Virus record (IMG/VR): IMGVR_UViG_3300043449_001342
Location: 1 to 28,323 of that record
Length of the DNA stretch: 28,323 nucleotides
Reading direction: 5' to 3' (one strand)
Source of the DNA: a virus
Part shown: piece by piece, positions 1-9,541 of the stretch
Layout: each line of letters begins with the position of its first letter
Position numbering within the stretch: position 1 is the first letter of the stretch
Translations under genes and position numbers: made by a program
Notes under the pieces: model-generated
The model's input: only the letters and a program-made list of their open reading frames with translations
The model's database searches: none
What the model was told of the DNA's origin: nothing

Positions 1-1
1 G

Positions 2-577
2 GGCCAAAAGTATTTCGACCAGGCCAACAATCGCCCGGATTTGGGCTCTGACGCCGCGTTTGATCGCGCCTATGGGTATGCAAGCGCAAACCTCGAACCC
101 CGATTTCAGCGCACGCAGGACCAGACCATCAACCGCCTGCGCAACCAGGGCCTCGACCCGACCAGCGAAGCCTATAAGAGCCAGATGAACGACCTCGCGC
201 TTCAGCAGAACGAAGCCCGCAATAATCTGGTGACGGGCCTGCAAGGCCAGATGTTCCAGCAGGGGCTACAGGGTCGCCAGCAGCAGATGGGTGAGCTTCA
301 GCCGGGCGTGGACTTCGGCAGGGGCACGATGCAGCCGAACCTCGTCAACACGCCGGGCGTCGGCGTGCAGAACGTGGACATCGCGGGCTTGGCCGGCATG
401 AACCAGGCCGACCAGTGGCGCAATTATAACAGTCAGGTGCAGAGCCAGAACGCGATGCTGGGTGGTCTGGCCGGCATTGGCGGGTCGCTCATTGGCGCGC
501 CGTGGATGGGCAGCGCGCTCGGGTTTGGGTCGCGCCCGGCGGTTGGCAACTGGAACACAACGGTGCAGCGCGGCTAA
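2..577 (+). CDS. Virion structural protein, 5'-truncated
   Basis: The frame is open from the first bases of the window, so the true start lies upstream; about 191 residues are visible. The chain is rich in Gln, Asn, Arg and Gly, with a helical stretch carrying RLRNQGLDPTSEAY and many Gln pairs, then a Gly-rich, mildly hydrophobic C-terminus (LGGLAGIGGSLIGAP). This composition and the position before a lysozyme-like virion protein resemble internal or tail-associated virion proteins of short-tailed phages. Its stop overlaps the next ATG by one base (TAATG), so the two are probably translationally coupled. No catalytic motif is seen; the virion role is inferred from context. Confidence 0.75.
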   Translation, partial: GQKYFDQANNRPDLGSDAAFDRAYGYASANLEPRFQRTQDQTINRLRNQGLDPTSEAYKSQMNDLALQQNEARNNLVTGLQGQMFQQGLQGRQQQMGELQPGVDFGRGTMQPNLVNTPGVGVQNVDIAGLAGMNQADQWRNYNSQVQSQNAMLGGLAGIGGSLIGAPWMGSALGFGSRPAVGNWNTTVQRG

Positions 578-2352
578 TGGCTGACCCTCGGTCTATCCGC
601 ACCAATAACCCCGGCGCGATGAACTACGGGCCGTTTGCGCAAAAGTGGGGCGCAATCAGCACGGACGGGCGCTTGGCTGTGTTTCCCGACCAAGAAACCG
701 GCTTCAAGGCCATGGGCGGCTTGTTGGATCTTTACCGCGACAAGCACGGGCTCGACAGCGTGTCTGGCATCATCAATCGATGGGCACCGCGCCAGTACGA
801 CAACAACTCGACCGACACATACATCCGCACAGTTGCGTCGAAGCTCGGGGTCGACCCGAACACGCCGGTTTCGCCTGACAAGCGCAATGCGTTGATGGAA
901 GCCATGGCCACCTATGAGGCCGGCCGACCCGTGACGATGGGCGGCGCATCTCAGCCCCAACCGATAACCCCGACAGGAGCCGCAGCGATGGCCGCGCCCG
1001 TTGATTATTCCAACATGCCAAGCCCCGAGCAGGTGGCCATGAGCCGCCGCATGGGCCAGCAGCTCATGCAGCAGGGCACCAGCACGGAACCCGTGGGGCA
1101 TTGGACGCAAGCGCTGGCGAGAGTGCTTCAGGGCGGCGTCGGGCGGGCGCATATGAGTGAAGCAGACGCCATGTCCCAGCAGCGCAATCAGGCGCTAATC
1201 GGCGCGCTATCTGGAACCGAAATGGGTGCAGCGCTTGGCCCAGCCGACCGCGCCATGCTCGCCAGCAATCCTGAATTGATGCAGAGCGTCTATGGCAGGA
1301 CGCTATCGAACCGGCTTGATCCAAACGCAAAGATGGAAGCGGAACGGCTGAGGCTCGGCGTTGAAGGTATGCGCCAAACGCAACAGCATCAATCGCAGAT
1401 GGGTCCGCTGCAATTGGAGCTCGAGCGAGCAAAGATCGATCAAGCCAAACAGAAGGACGCAATCGACCAGATCATCATGCAGCAGATGCAGGGCGGGTTA
1501 CAGCCGTCTGCGCCAGCGTCGGCCGCTCCCATCCAGCCGATGAGTGCCATTCCGGGCAATGATCCAAACCTGATCCGCACGCAGGCCGCGCCGCAGTCGC
1601 CCATGCCGGCACCGACCAGCCCAGACATGGTGCAGACGCCAATAGGGCCAATGCCGCCTCAAAGAGCCAAGCAACTCGGCTTTATGATGGCGATGCGTGG
1701 CAAGGCGGAAGCCGGCAAGATGATCGCTGAGCCTGCCGACAAGTTCCAACTCGCGAAGGAAGCCCGCAACGAAATTGACAAACGCGAACTCAACACCGTT
1801 GAGCAAATGGGGCGCCTAACAGCCATTTCAGCGGGCTTTAAGTCTAAATTCCTGACGTTGCCTGAACAGGCCAAGCAATACGCAATGAGTTGGCAAGAGT
1901 GGCTGACCGGAAAACTGCCGCCGGCACAGCAGACGGCTCGCGCTGAATACGTCGAATTTCAGCAAAACACTGTCAACAACCTCAGCAACTACATCAAAGA
2001 AATCACCGGCGCGGCGATGGGAGTCGAAGAAGCGAAACGGATCATGTCGGGCATGCCCAACATGAGCGACGACCCGACAGCCTTCAAAGCCAAGCTCGAC
2101 AACATTCAGTCTCAGGTCATGCTGTCGATGGCCCGCTATCGGTATTTGCGAGAGAATGGCTTCAAAGGGCAGCCGTGGGATGTCAATCGGGCCTCGCAAG
2201 ACATGCCCCTGAACCAGATGCGAAAGACGATCCATGACCGCCGCGATCAGATCGTGTCTGAGATTAGAACGGAATTCCCCAACGCTCCAGAACCTGATGT
2301 CCGCAGCGCCGTCAAAGCACGCATCGCTCAAGAATTTGGGATCTCGATCTAA
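577..2352 (+). CDS. Large virion protein with N-terminal peptidoglycan-lytic-like domain
   Basis: 591 residues. Residues 1-115 (RTNNPGAMNYG, then VFPDQETGFKAM, LLDLYRDKHGL, IINRWAP, TYIRTVASKLGV) match the conserved pattern of phage proteins often annotated as 'structural protein P5', a lysozyme-like domain found in virions. The rest is a Gln/Met/Pro-rich linker (about 130-390) and a helical C-terminal part. A protein carrying a wall-degrading domain inside a virion usually helps DNA cross the cell wall. The ATG at 577 is chosen because it overlaps the previous stop and begins the conserved domain; the frame is also open upstream to 502. The specific enzyme activity is inferred. Confidence 0.8.
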   Translation: MADPRSIRTNNPGAMNYGPFAQKWGAISTDGRLAVFPDQETGFKAMGGLLDLYRDKHGLDSVSGIINRWAPRQYDNNSTDTYIRTVASKLGVDPNTPVSPDKRNALMEAMATYEAGRPVTMGGASQPQPITPTGAAAMAAPVDYSNMPSPEQVAMSRRMGQQLMQQGTSTEPVGHWTQALARVLQGGVGRAHMSEADAMSQQRNQALIGALSGTEMGAALGPADRAMLASNPELMQSVYGRTLSNRLDPNAKMEAERLRLGVEGMRQTQQHQSQMGPLQLELERAKIDQAKQKDAIDQIIMQQMQGGLQPSAPASAAPIQPMSAIPGNDPNLIRTQAAPQSPMPAPTSPDMVQTPIGPMPPQRAKQLGFMMAMRGKAEAGKMIAEPADKFQLAKEARNEIDKRELNTVEQMGRLTAISAGFKSKFLTLPEQAKQYAMSWQEWLTGKLPPAQQTARAEYVEFQQNTVNNLSNYIKEITGAAMGVEEAKRIMSGMPNMSDDPTAFKAKLDNIQSQVMLSMARYRYLRENGFKGQPWDVNRASQDMPLNQMRKTIHDRRDQIVSEIRTEFPNAPEPDVRSAVKARIAQEFGISI

Positions 2353-4709
2353 TGGCAGACCCTCTTGATACTCTGCTCTGGGGCGGAAGCGTCATTCCGG
2401 CACAAGTTCCGAAGTCGCGGGCCATGGCGCAAGCGCAGGCTCCGGCCGCGTCAGACCCGCTCGACCGGCTCCTATTCCCAGACGCGCCCACTGTGCAAGC
2501 ATCTCCGCCTGAAGCCGGGCCGGCGCCGTTCCCCGGCTACAAAGACCCCAAGTCTGAGGGATGGCTTGAGTGGATGGGTAAAAACATCACGGGTCGAAAA
2601 GATCCGCGATACGCAAATGCACCAGGGATCTCGCGAGTTCTTGAAAACGAAATTTACGACGACAACAGCGACACAGCCCGCAGTGCTTACGGCCAGATCA
2701 CTTTAGGTCAGTCGCTAACCCCAGATGACAAAGCCCATGCCGACATTGTGCGGAATGCACTCGGCAATCGCTTCCTTGGCATGGAAAAAGATGCTTACGG
2801 GGCGGACGTGGTTCGCTACCAAGACAAGGCAGGGCAGCCGACTGCGGCTTATATCAATGCGCCGGGCCTTGATATGGAAGACATCAATAACGCGGGCCTT
2901 CAATCGCTGCCCTATATTCTCGGTGGCCGCGTTATCGGCGGACTTACGAAGGGCATGAGCTTGCCCATGCGCATGATGGGCCAAAGCGGCGGTGCGTTTG
3001 CAACCAGTGTTGCGGGTGACGTGGCGGCTCAGGGCGCGGGATCTGAACAGGCGCCGGACATCGGGCGTGCGACGACGGTCGCGGCACTTGGCGGCCTTGC
3101 AGAAGCAGTTTCGCCAGGTCTTGGCCTCCTTTGGCGCAAGTTGGTCACGGAGCCGGGTCTATTCAACAAGGCATCGGGACAGCTTACCGCGAAAGGCGTG
3201 GAGGCGGCAAAGAAAGCTGGGTTTGATCCTGCTGACGTGGTGCAGATGAGCGGCGAAATGGCCGAACAGTTCGCCAAGAAATACGCAGCCATTAGAGATC
3301 CGATGGTTGCTGGCCAATCGACGCGCACGGGCGAGTTCGGGGTTCCTGTAAGCCGTGGGCAGTTGACCAAAGATCCGGGCCGCTTGCTGAACGAGAAGGC
3401 CATGCGCTACGGGGCGTTCGGCGACAGCGCGAAGACGACCATGCAGGCGTTCGATGAGCGCCAATCCAGCGCCATTGCGGAGGCGGCATTAGGTGGCGGA
3501 CAGAAGAGCATCGCCAACACCATTAACCCGGCACGACCTGCGCTTGCGGTACGGCCTGGGGATATGGGCGAGGGTATCCGAACTGGTGTGCGATCTGCCC
3601 GCGATGCGGCCAAGGTTGGCGAAAACGAAGCCTGGAAGGAGGTCGGCAAGCTGGAAGCCACGACCCAAGCTCTCGAAATTCTGCCGAAAGCCATTGCAAC
3701 AAGCCTTGATGATCTCGCGGGAAGCCTGACCAAAGACACGGCGCCCAAAGCAAGTGCCATGCTGGATGCGTTGAGGAACTTCAAAAAGGGCGGCGCACCG
3801 GCTGAGGCTGACGAATTTCTGGGCAGCGTCAAAACACCGAGCGTTGATACAATGCGCCGCAATCTGTTCCAGATGATGAAGGGCACGCAGCCCGGCGACT
3901 TTGACAGCGCTGCCGCTAAGCGCATTTACGATGGCTTCAATAAGTGGATCGATGATGCAGCCGATGCCGCGCTATTAAAAGGCGATGCGCTCGCCGCTTC
4001 AAAACTTCGTATCGCCCGAGACCGCACAAAAGAACTTAATCAGGCTTTCAGCGCGCGCGGCGTAAACGGTCAGGCAACGCCGGGTGGCGCCCTGGTCGAA
4101 AAGATCGTTAAATCGGACAACATGGCGCCGGAAGGCATCGTGCGCGAGTTGTTCGGAACCAACCCGGATGCAGCGCCCAAGGCGGCCACGCTGGAAGCGT
4201 TGAACCGGATCAAGACCGGCCTGGACAAGTATCTACCCAAAGCGCAAGGCGAGCCCGTGTGGAATGACATCCGGCTCGCGCACTGGACGAACCTCGTTAA
4301 GGACTCATCCGGCAATCTCTATTCGCCGACGATGCTACAGAAGCGCATCGCCCAAGCCTTGAGCGCGCAAGGGTCGGTGATGAAGGCGCTGTATAAGCCT
4401 GACGAGATCGCGGCCATTCGCCGCTTCGGCGCGGCTATGAAGGACGTGTCGTACAAAGATCCAAACCCGTCGGGGACCGGCACGTCAAACCTTTTTTACG
4501 GCGGGCAGTGGGGGCAAGCACTGCTGTCGACGCTCGGCTCGTACAACGGCCCGATTGCCAAAGTGATGCAACTTATTCTGCGTTCGACGCCAATCAAAGA
4601 GGCGACCGGCGCCGTGGCATCGCAAAGCGCCATTCGTCCTACGATGCGGCCTCGCAATCCGTCTCTCGGCGCGCTCGGCGCCAGCATCGGCGCTCAGGTC
4701 GAGCGCTAA
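2352..4709 (+). CDS. Large virion protein, probable internal/ejection protein
   Basis: 785 residues, start codon overlapping the previous stop (TAATG). It opens with a Pro/Ala-rich segment containing a repeated 'DPLD-LL' motif at residues 4-9 and 36-42. A domain around 65-175 follows, then weakly hydrophobic Gly-rich segments (about 185-255) and a long helical Ala/Lys-rich body. Size, amphipathic helices and position directly after a lysozyme-like virion protein are those of internal virion or ejection proteins of short-tailed phages. No enzymatic motif is recognised. Function is inferred from context, so a different minor structural role is possible. Confidence 0.7.
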   Translation: MADPLDTLLWGGSVIPAQVPKSRAMAQAQAPAASDPLDRLLFPDAPTVQASPPEAGPAPFPGYKDPKSEGWLEWMGKNITGRKDPRYANAPGISRVLENEIYDDNSDTARSAYGQITLGQSLTPDDKAHADIVRNALGNRFLGMEKDAYGADVVRYQDKAGQPTAAYINAPGLDMEDINNAGLQSLPYILGGRVIGGLTKGMSLPMRMMGQSGGAFATSVAGDVAAQGAGSEQAPDIGRATTVAALGGLAEAVSPGLGLLWRKLVTEPGLFNKASGQLTAKGVEAAKKAGFDPADVVQMSGEMAEQFAKKYAAIRDPMVAGQSTRTGEFGVPVSRGQLTKDPGRLLNEKAMRYGAFGDSAKTTMQAFDERQSSAIAEAALGGGQKSIANTINPARPALAVRPGDMGEGIRTGVRSARDAAKVGENEAWKEVGKLEATTQALEILPKAIATSLDDLAGSLTKDTAPKASAMLDALRNFKKGGAPAEADEFLGSVKTPSVDTMRRNLFQMMKGTQPGDFDSAAAKRIYDGFNKWIDDAADAALLKGDALAASKLRIARDRTKELNQAFSARGVNGQATPGGALVEKIVKSDNMAPEGIVRELFGTNPDAAPKAATLEALNRIKTGLDKYLPKAQGEPVWNDIRLAHWTNLVKDSSGNLYSPTMLQKRIAQALSAQGSVMKALYKPDEIAAIRRFGAAMKDVSYKDPNPSGTGTSNLFYGGQWGQALLSTLGSYNGPIAKVMQLILRSTPIKEATGAVASQSAIRPTMRPRNPSLGALGASIGAQVER

Positions 4710-4817
4710 CCCTCTTCACCCTGTCCCGCGTCTTTCTTTAGCTCCGTGGCGGCGCTGCGCGCTTTGCCATGCAATGGAACAGGAGTACGTGCCATCCCGC
4801 GGAATGGTTCAGGCACT

Positions 4818-5561
4818 ATGTCATTGCCCAACACAATTAGTGCGGGCCAGACAATCAGCGCATCACCCGTCCAAGCTAACTTCTCGGACATCTCGTCAGA
4901 AATCACCGGCTCTCTACCGCGTGACGGCCAGGCCGCCATGACGGGGCAGCTCAAGGCGTCGTCTGGCACCGTTGCCGCGCCGGGCATCAGTTTCTCATCG
5001 GATACGGACACCGGGTTTTATCGCAAGACCGGCGACACCATTGGCGTTGTGGCGGGTGGCTCGGAAGTCGGCACCATCAGCACTAGCGGGTTTGTTAACG
5101 CGGCCGGCAATCCATTGACGGCGATCCCGAGCGGAACGGTGATGATCTTCGCCCAGACCACGGCGCCTACGGGCTGGACTAAATCCACCGCGCACAACGA
5201 CAAGGCGCTTCGCGTTGTTAGCGGTACAGCATCCAGCGGGGGCTCTACGGCTTTCACCAGTGTCTTCGCCGCCCGCACGATACAACAGGCCAATCTACCC
5301 AATGAGACGTTGACCGGGACCACCAGTACCGGCGGCGCGCATACGCATACCGTTGCGGCGACATTTAGCAGCGCATTTCGATTGGACGGCGGCAATTCTG
5401 GATATTACCAACAGGGGTCCGGTAACAGCTCCTTCAGTACGAGCAGTTCGGGCTCCCACAGTCACACGTTTACAACTAGCTCAATCAACGGTGGCGTGAC
5501 GCAAACAGCGGTGGACTTTGCCGTTCAGTATGTCGACGTGATCCTCGCGGCCAAGGATTAA
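4818..5561 (+). CDS. Tail fibre / collar-domain protein
   Basis: 247 residues from the ATG at 4818, which starts with SLPNTISAGQTISA, a typical opening of phage fibre proteins. The frame is open back to a GTG at 4746, but that extension looks non-coding. Residues 108-124 (IPSGTVMIFAQTTAPTGW) are the hallmark of the phage tail-collar domain. Towards the C-terminus are two histidine repeats, GGAHTHT and GSHSHTF, as seen in trimeric fibres that bind metal along their axis. It would form part of the distal tail fibre or collar and contact the host surface. A 108-base gap without a clear promoter separates it from the upstream gene. Confidence 0.8.
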   Translation: MSLPNTISAGQTISASPVQANFSDISSEITGSLPRDGQAAMTGQLKASSGTVAAPGISFSSDTDTGFYRKTGDTIGVVAGGSEVGTISTSGFVNAAGNPLTAIPSGTVMIFAQTTAPTGWTKSTAHNDKALRVVSGTASSGGSTAFTSVFAARTIQQANLPNETLTGTTSTGGAHTHTVAATFSSAFRLDGGNSGYYQQGSGNSSFSTSSSGSHSHTFTTSSINGGVTQTAVDFAVQYVDVILAAKD

Positions 5562-5565
5562 CGCG

Positions 5566-5856
5566 GTGAAGCAAATCCCGCGCGGCCCCGATCATCTCAA
5601 GTGCCCATTTTGGCAAAAGAAGATGAGCACCGTCTGCCACACCTGCCCGCATTGGACCCAGGTTCGGGGCTCTAACCCCAACAGCGGCGAAGAGATCGAC
5701 CGCTGGGACTGCGCCATCGCGCTTTTGCCCATGCTGTTGATCGAGAACGCCCAACAATCCCGACAGAACGGCGCAGCTACCGAGAGCATGCGCAATGAAA
5801 TCGTCCGCCTCGCGCACCGCCGCCAGGCTTCACCTATGATGATCGAGGAGCGATAA
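5566..5856 (+). CDS. Small Cys-containing phage protein, function unknown
   Basis: 96 residues from a GTG at 5566, four bases after the fibre gene's stop. It has a C-x10-C-x2-C arrangement (CPFWQKKMSTVCHTC) followed by PHWTQVRGSNPNSGEEIDRWDCA, a fourth Cys that could complete a small metal site, then a helical tail. Similar short proteins lie among tail-fibre genes of many proteobacterial phages, but I know no established role. It could be a fibre assembly factor or a minor structural protein; the sequence does not decide. Confidence 0.75.
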   Translation: MKQIPRGPDHLKCPFWQKKMSTVCHTCPHWTQVRGSNPNSGEEIDRWDCAIALLPMLLIENAQQSRQNGAATESMRNEIVRLAHRRQASPMMIEER

Positions 5857-5859
5857 CTT

Positions 5860-7395
5860 ATGGCCCGATCCGGCGGCACTTACACAGCCCCATCCAACTC
5901 GTTCAATCCAGCCGTCGAAGGCGAAACCATCGACGAAGCGGCGTGGAACGACACACTCGACGATCTCGAGGCCGCGCTAACCGAGAGCACCTACACGGGC
6001 GGGCTCGGAAGCACCGACAATCGTCTGGTGCGCACGGATGGCACCGACACCAAGAAAATTCAGGGCACCGGGATCACGGTTGACGATAGCAACAACGTCA
6101 CGGGCGTTGTGGCACTGTCGGCGACGACCATCGAGCTGGGCCACGCCTCGGACACGACGCTCGCCCGCTCGGGTGCCGGCGATGTGACCATCGAAGGAAA
6201 TGCGGTCTATCGTGCCGGCGGCACTGATGTAGCCCTGGCTGACGGCGGCACGGGTGCAAGCCTTGCCGATCCAGGCGCCGACCGGGTGCTGTTCTGGGAT
6301 GACAGCGCGGGCGCTACAACGTGGCTGACAGTCGGAACTGGCCTTTCCATTACCGACACCACTCTAGCAGTATCCGGCGCGGGCACGGGTGACGTGCTGG
6401 GACCAGCGTCATCCGTTGATGGCGAGTTGGCGCTGTTTGACTCGACGACCGGCAAACTACTCAAGCGCGCGACGACAACGGGATTGCTCAAGGGCGCATC
6501 GGGTGTGTTGTCTGCGGCGTCGGCTGGGACCGATTATTACGCACCCGGCGGCACGGATGTTGCGCTTGCTGACGGCGGAACCGGTGCCAGCCTGACCGAT
6601 CCTAACGCGGACCGGATTATGTTTTGGGACGACAGCGCGGGCGGGGTGACGTGGCTGGAAGTGGGATCTGGCCTCACCCTTACAGACACCACGCTTACGG
6701 TTGCGGGTGCCGGCACGGGCGACGTGATAGGACCGAACAGCGCCACCGACAACGCCATCGTTCGCTTTGATGCGACAACCGGAAAGCTGATCCAAGACTC
6801 GGCCGTCACAATCGACGACACGACCGGAAAACTAACGGGCGCTCGCTTTGGGAATACGGGCCTCAAAGTCGAAGACACCAACGCCAGTCATCTTTTGACG
6901 ATTGCGCCTGGTTCGGACTTGTCGGCGGATCGCACGCTAACGCTGACGACGGGAGATGCCGACCGAACGCTAACCTTGTCCGCGAATTTGACGGTTAGTA
7001 ATGCTTTGACCCTCGCGGGGACTGATAGCACCACGATGACGTTCCCGCCTGCGACGGCGAGTGTCGGCTATCTCGATATTCCGCAAAACTCACAGAGCGC
7101 TGCCTATACGCTCGTTTTGGCGGATGCGGGAAAGCACCTTTTGCACCCCTCGTCCGATAACAACGCCCGCACCTTCACAATTCCCGCGAACGGCAGCGTG
7201 GCGTATCCCGTGGGCACGGCGATTACCTTCATCAACGCGGCCAACACGCTCACCATCGCGATTACAACCGACACGATGTATTTAGCAGGCGCCTCCAACA
7301 CCACCGGCTCGCGGACGCTGGCAGCTTATGGCCTAGCGACAGCCATCAAAATCGCGTCGACAACGTGGGTGATTTCGGGGACCAACCTTACATGA
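5860..7395 (+). CDS. Repetitive tail fibre protein
   Basis: 511 residues, ATG at 5860. It is Thr/Gly/Asp-rich and almost free of Lys and aromatic residues, as in beta-structured trimeric fibres. Two tandem units of about 110 residues start at GGTDVALADGGTGASL (near residues 120 and 230) and share FWDDSAG, TWL-VG-GL and TDTTL-V-GAGTGDV. The N-terminus (MARSGGTYTAPSNSFNPAVEGETI) is probably the virion attachment part. The stop overlaps the next start (ATGA). The protein probably reaches the host receptor with the neighbouring fibre and glycine-rich proteins. Confidence 0.8.
   Translation: MARSGGTYTAPSNSFNPAVEGETIDEAAWNDTLDDLEAALTESTYTGGLGSTDNRLVRTDGTDTKKIQGTGITVDDSNNVTGVVALSATTIELGHASDTTLARSGAGDVTIEGNAVYRAGGTDVALADGGTGASLADPGADRVLFWDDSAGATTWLTVGTGLSITDTTLAVSGAGTGDVLGPASSVDGELALFDSTTGKLLKRATTTGLLKGASGVLSAASAGTDYYAPGGTDVALADGGTGASLTDPNADRIMFWDDSAGGVTWLEVGSGLTLTDTTLTVAGAGTGDVIGPNSATDNAIVRFDATTGKLIQDSAVTIDDTTGKLTGARFGNTGLKVEDTNASHLLTIAPGSDLSADRTLTLTTGDADRTLTLSANLTVSNALTLAGTDSTTMTFPPATASVGYLDIPQNSQSAAYTLVLADAGKHLLHPSSDNNARTFTIPANGSVAYPVGTAITFINAANTLTIAITTDTMYLAGASNTTGSRTLAAYGLATAIKIASTTWVISGTNLT
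6217..6876 (+). repeat. Two imperfect ~330-bp tandem units inside the fibre gene
   Basis: The segment starting GGCGGCACTGATGT at 6217 recurs with about 330-bp spacing at 6547 (GGCGGCACGGATGT). Both units encode a 110-residue fibre module. The second unit decays near its end, so its right boundary is approximate. Such internal duplication lengthens fibres and can recombine. Confidence 0.6.
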
Positions 7396-8291
7396 CCGGC
7401 ATAGTTCAATCGCTAATCGGGGGAATTGTCCCGTTTTCAGCCACGGGCGGGACCGAAACAGATATTACCGACGGGGGCGTCAATTATCGCGTACACACTT
7501 TTAATTCGTCGGGGTCGTTCGTTGTCGCGACCGGCCGGGCAGAAATTGAATACTTAGTTATTGCGGGCGGCGGCGGCGGTGGTCGAAACAGGGCGGGAGG
7601 CGGGGGTGCTGGCGGCTATAGATCGTCGGTTCCGGGGGAGTCATCAGGTGGTGGCACAAGTGCGGAATCCAAATTTTTAGCCAGCCCCCAATCGTACACC
7701 GTCACCATCGGGGGAGGCGGCGCGGCAGGTGTCACTGCCACACCGAACGGGGGCGATGGAACAAATTCAAGTTTTTCAACCATTGACGCGACCGGGGGGG
7801 GCGGTGGCGGCGGCGTTGCTGGAACAAAAAATGGACGCACGGGCGGCAGTGGTGGCGGCGGCTCTGCCAATACCAGCACGGGCGGAGCGGGTACGACTGC
7901 ACAAGGCTCAGATGGCGGCATCGGAACCACTACTGATACAGGAGGCAGAGGCGGCGGCGGCGGCGGTGCAAACGCAGCAGGCGCGACGGGCACGGCGTCT
8001 GGAAATGGTGGCGCCGGCATTTCCAGCTTGATTTCGGGGTCGTCTACTGCGCGCGGCGGTGGCGGCGGTGGCGGCGGTGACGGCGGGTCTGGCAATCTTG
8101 GCTCGGGAGGGTCAGGCGGGTCTGGCGGTGGTGGCAACGGCGGATTTGGGACGGGCGCATCAGTATCAGTTGCCGGGGGAACCAATACAGGCGGCGGTGG
8201 CGGCGGCGGCGGCGGAACAGTTGGCGTGGGCAGCCGCGACGGCGCTGCGGGCGGGTCGGGTGTTGTCATCATCCGCTATAGAAGGCCGTGA
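7392..8291 (+). CDS. Glycine-rich tail protein
   Basis: 299 residues from the ATG at 7392, which overlaps the fibre stop. A short N-terminal domain (about 1-60) ends in TGRAEIEYLVIAGGGGGG. After it comes roughly 220 residues of Gly-rich sequence with runs of 4-8 glycines, closing with GGSGVVIIRYRRP. This layout is typical of phage tail proteins with a glycine-rich domain, in which polyglycine-II-like helices can form a compact receptor-binding tip. The opposite strand shows a long Pro-rich open frame, which is only the mirror of the Gly codons. Confidence 0.8.
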   Translation: MTGIVQSLIGGIVPFSATGGTETDITDGGVNYRVHTFNSSGSFVVATGRAEIEYLVIAGGGGGGRNRAGGGGAGGYRSSVPGESSGGGTSAESKFLASPQSYTVTIGGGGAAGVTATPNGGDGTNSSFSTIDATGGGGGGGVAGTKNGRTGGSGGGGSANTSTGGAGTTAQGSDGGIGTTTDTGGRGGGGGGANAAGATGTASGNGGAGISSLISGSSTARGGGGGGGGDGGSGNLGSGGSGGSGGGGNGGFGTGASVSVAGGTNTGGGGGGGGGTVGVGSRDGAAGGSGVVIIRYRRP

Positions 8292-8294
8292 ACT

Positions 8295-8753
8295 ATGGCA
8301 CATTTTGCAAAACTCGACGAAGCCAACATCGTGGTTCAGGTGATTGTCGTGGCTGATAGCGACTGCGGCGGCGGCCAGTATCCCGAGTCCGATCCTATCG
8401 GCGCCGCATTTTGTAACAACCTGCTCGGCGGCACTTGGAAGCAAACCAGCTACAATAACAACTTCAGAAAACGCTACGCGGGCATTGGCTACACCTTCGA
8501 TGCCGAAAAAAATATGTTCATCGCCCCGCAACCCTTCCCAAGCTGGACGCTCGATGCGGAGGGGGATTGGCAACCGCCTGTCCCATATCCAAACGATGGC
8601 AATGAGTATGTGTGGGATGAGCCGACGCTATCGTGGAAGCGCGTTACGTCTGTCGACGATCTTGCCGAGAGATTGGAAGCGCAAGAGCGCGAGCTGCAAC
8701 GGCTGAATGCGCTGATTACCGCGCTGGCTGAAGAGGCAGAGGGGTCGCCATGA
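8295..8753 (+). CDS. Conserved phage tail-associated protein
   Basis: 152 residues. The N-terminus MAHFAKLDEANIVVQVIVV, the middle YAGIGYTFDAEKNMFIAPQPFPSWTLD, and a W-rich stretch ending in a short coiled coil (LAERLEAQERELQRLNALI) match a family seen near tail-fibre genes in many marine and soil phages. The precise role is not established; minor tail or fibre-associated protein is likely. It overlaps the endolysin start by four bases (ATGA). Confidence 0.75.
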   Translation: MAHFAKLDEANIVVQVIVVADSDCGGGQYPESDPIGAAFCNNLLGGTWKQTSYNNNFRKRYAGIGYTFDAEKNMFIAPQPFPSWTLDAEGDWQPPVPYPNDGNEYVWDEPTLSWKRVTSVDDLAERLEAQERELQRLNALITALAEEAEGSP

Positions 8754-9541
8754 CGACACCGGTCAAGCTCTCGGACGCTGGAGTTGATCTCATCAAGGGC
8801 TTTGAAGGCTATCATCGGTCGTTACCTGATGGCCGGTGCATCGCCTACAAGTGCCCGGCAGGTGTATGGACTTTGGGCTGGGGCGCAACTGTTGGCATCA
8901 AGCCCGGCATGATCTGGACGCGGGACGAGGCCGAGGCCGCGCTGCGCCGCGAGCTGGCGACGTTTGAGGCCGGCGTGGTTCGCCTCGTGACTGTGCCGCT
9001 AAATCAGAACGAGTACGACGCGCTGGTTTCCTTTGCCTACAACTGCGGGCTCGGCGCGCTTCAGAAATCCACCATCCTGCGCAAGCTCAACGCGAACGAC
9101 AGGATCGGTGCCGCTGATGCGTTCGGGATGTGGACGAAGGGCGGCGGGCGGGTGCTGCCTGGTCTTGTGCGACGACGCAAGGCTGAAGCCGCTCTGTTCC
9201 TGCAACCCGTTGCAACTGCGCCGGCCGTCGATGACGAGCCTGCCCAGCCCGACATGCCGCAGAGCGTCGAGCCTGTCACCGTCGCGGCACCGCTTAAGAG
9301 AAGCGGCACGATATGGGGCGCTGCGGCTGCCGGTGGCGCCAGTGTTGCCGGCTATGCCGAGCAGACGACCAGAGGTGCGCTCGAGGCCGTGGCGGAACTC
9401 AACACGCTTGCCCCGGTGAAAGCCGCGATCCTCGAGGCCGGCGCCAATAGCAAAGCCGTTGCGTTGGGGCTCGGCATCTTCGCGACCGTGCTTGTGGTCT
9501 CGCGTCGTGTCAAAGCTCACGTCGAAGGGAAGGCGGGCTGA
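8750..9541 (+). CDS. Endolysin, GH24 lysozyme with C-terminal membrane helix
   Basis: 263 residues. Residues 8-150 are a T4-type lysozyme (muramidase), which cleaves the MurNAc-GlcNAc bond of peptidoglycan. The catalytic signature E-x(n)-C/D-x5-T is visible as E19 in GFEGY, C35 in YKCPAG and T41 in WTLGWG. NQNEYDALVSFAYNCG is the conserved second block. There is no N-terminal signal peptide or signal-arrest-release helix. After a linker, residues about 230-252 (AVALGLGIFATVLVVSRRV) form a hydrophobic helix followed by basic residues, suggesting C-terminal membrane anchoring. Release therefore needs a holin or similar partner. Start codon overlaps the upstream stop. Confidence 0.9.
   Translation: MTTPVKLSDAGVDLIKGFEGYHRSLPDGRCIAYKCPAGVWTLGWGATVGIKPGMIWTRDEAEAALRRELATFEAGVVRLVTVPLNQNEYDALVSFAYNCGLGALQKSTILRKLNANDRIGAADAFGMWTKGGGRVLPGLVRRRKAEAALFLQPVATAPAVDDEPAQPDMPQSVEPVTVAAPLKRSGTIWGAAAAGGASVAGYAEQTTRGALEAVAELNTLAPVKAAILEAGANSKAVALGLGIFATVLVVSRRVKAHVEGKAG

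Noticed and set aside
7616-8272. Proline-rich minus-strand open frame of 218 residues
   Set aside because: It mirrors the GGN codons of the glycine-rich tail protein; no ribosome site and implausible composition.
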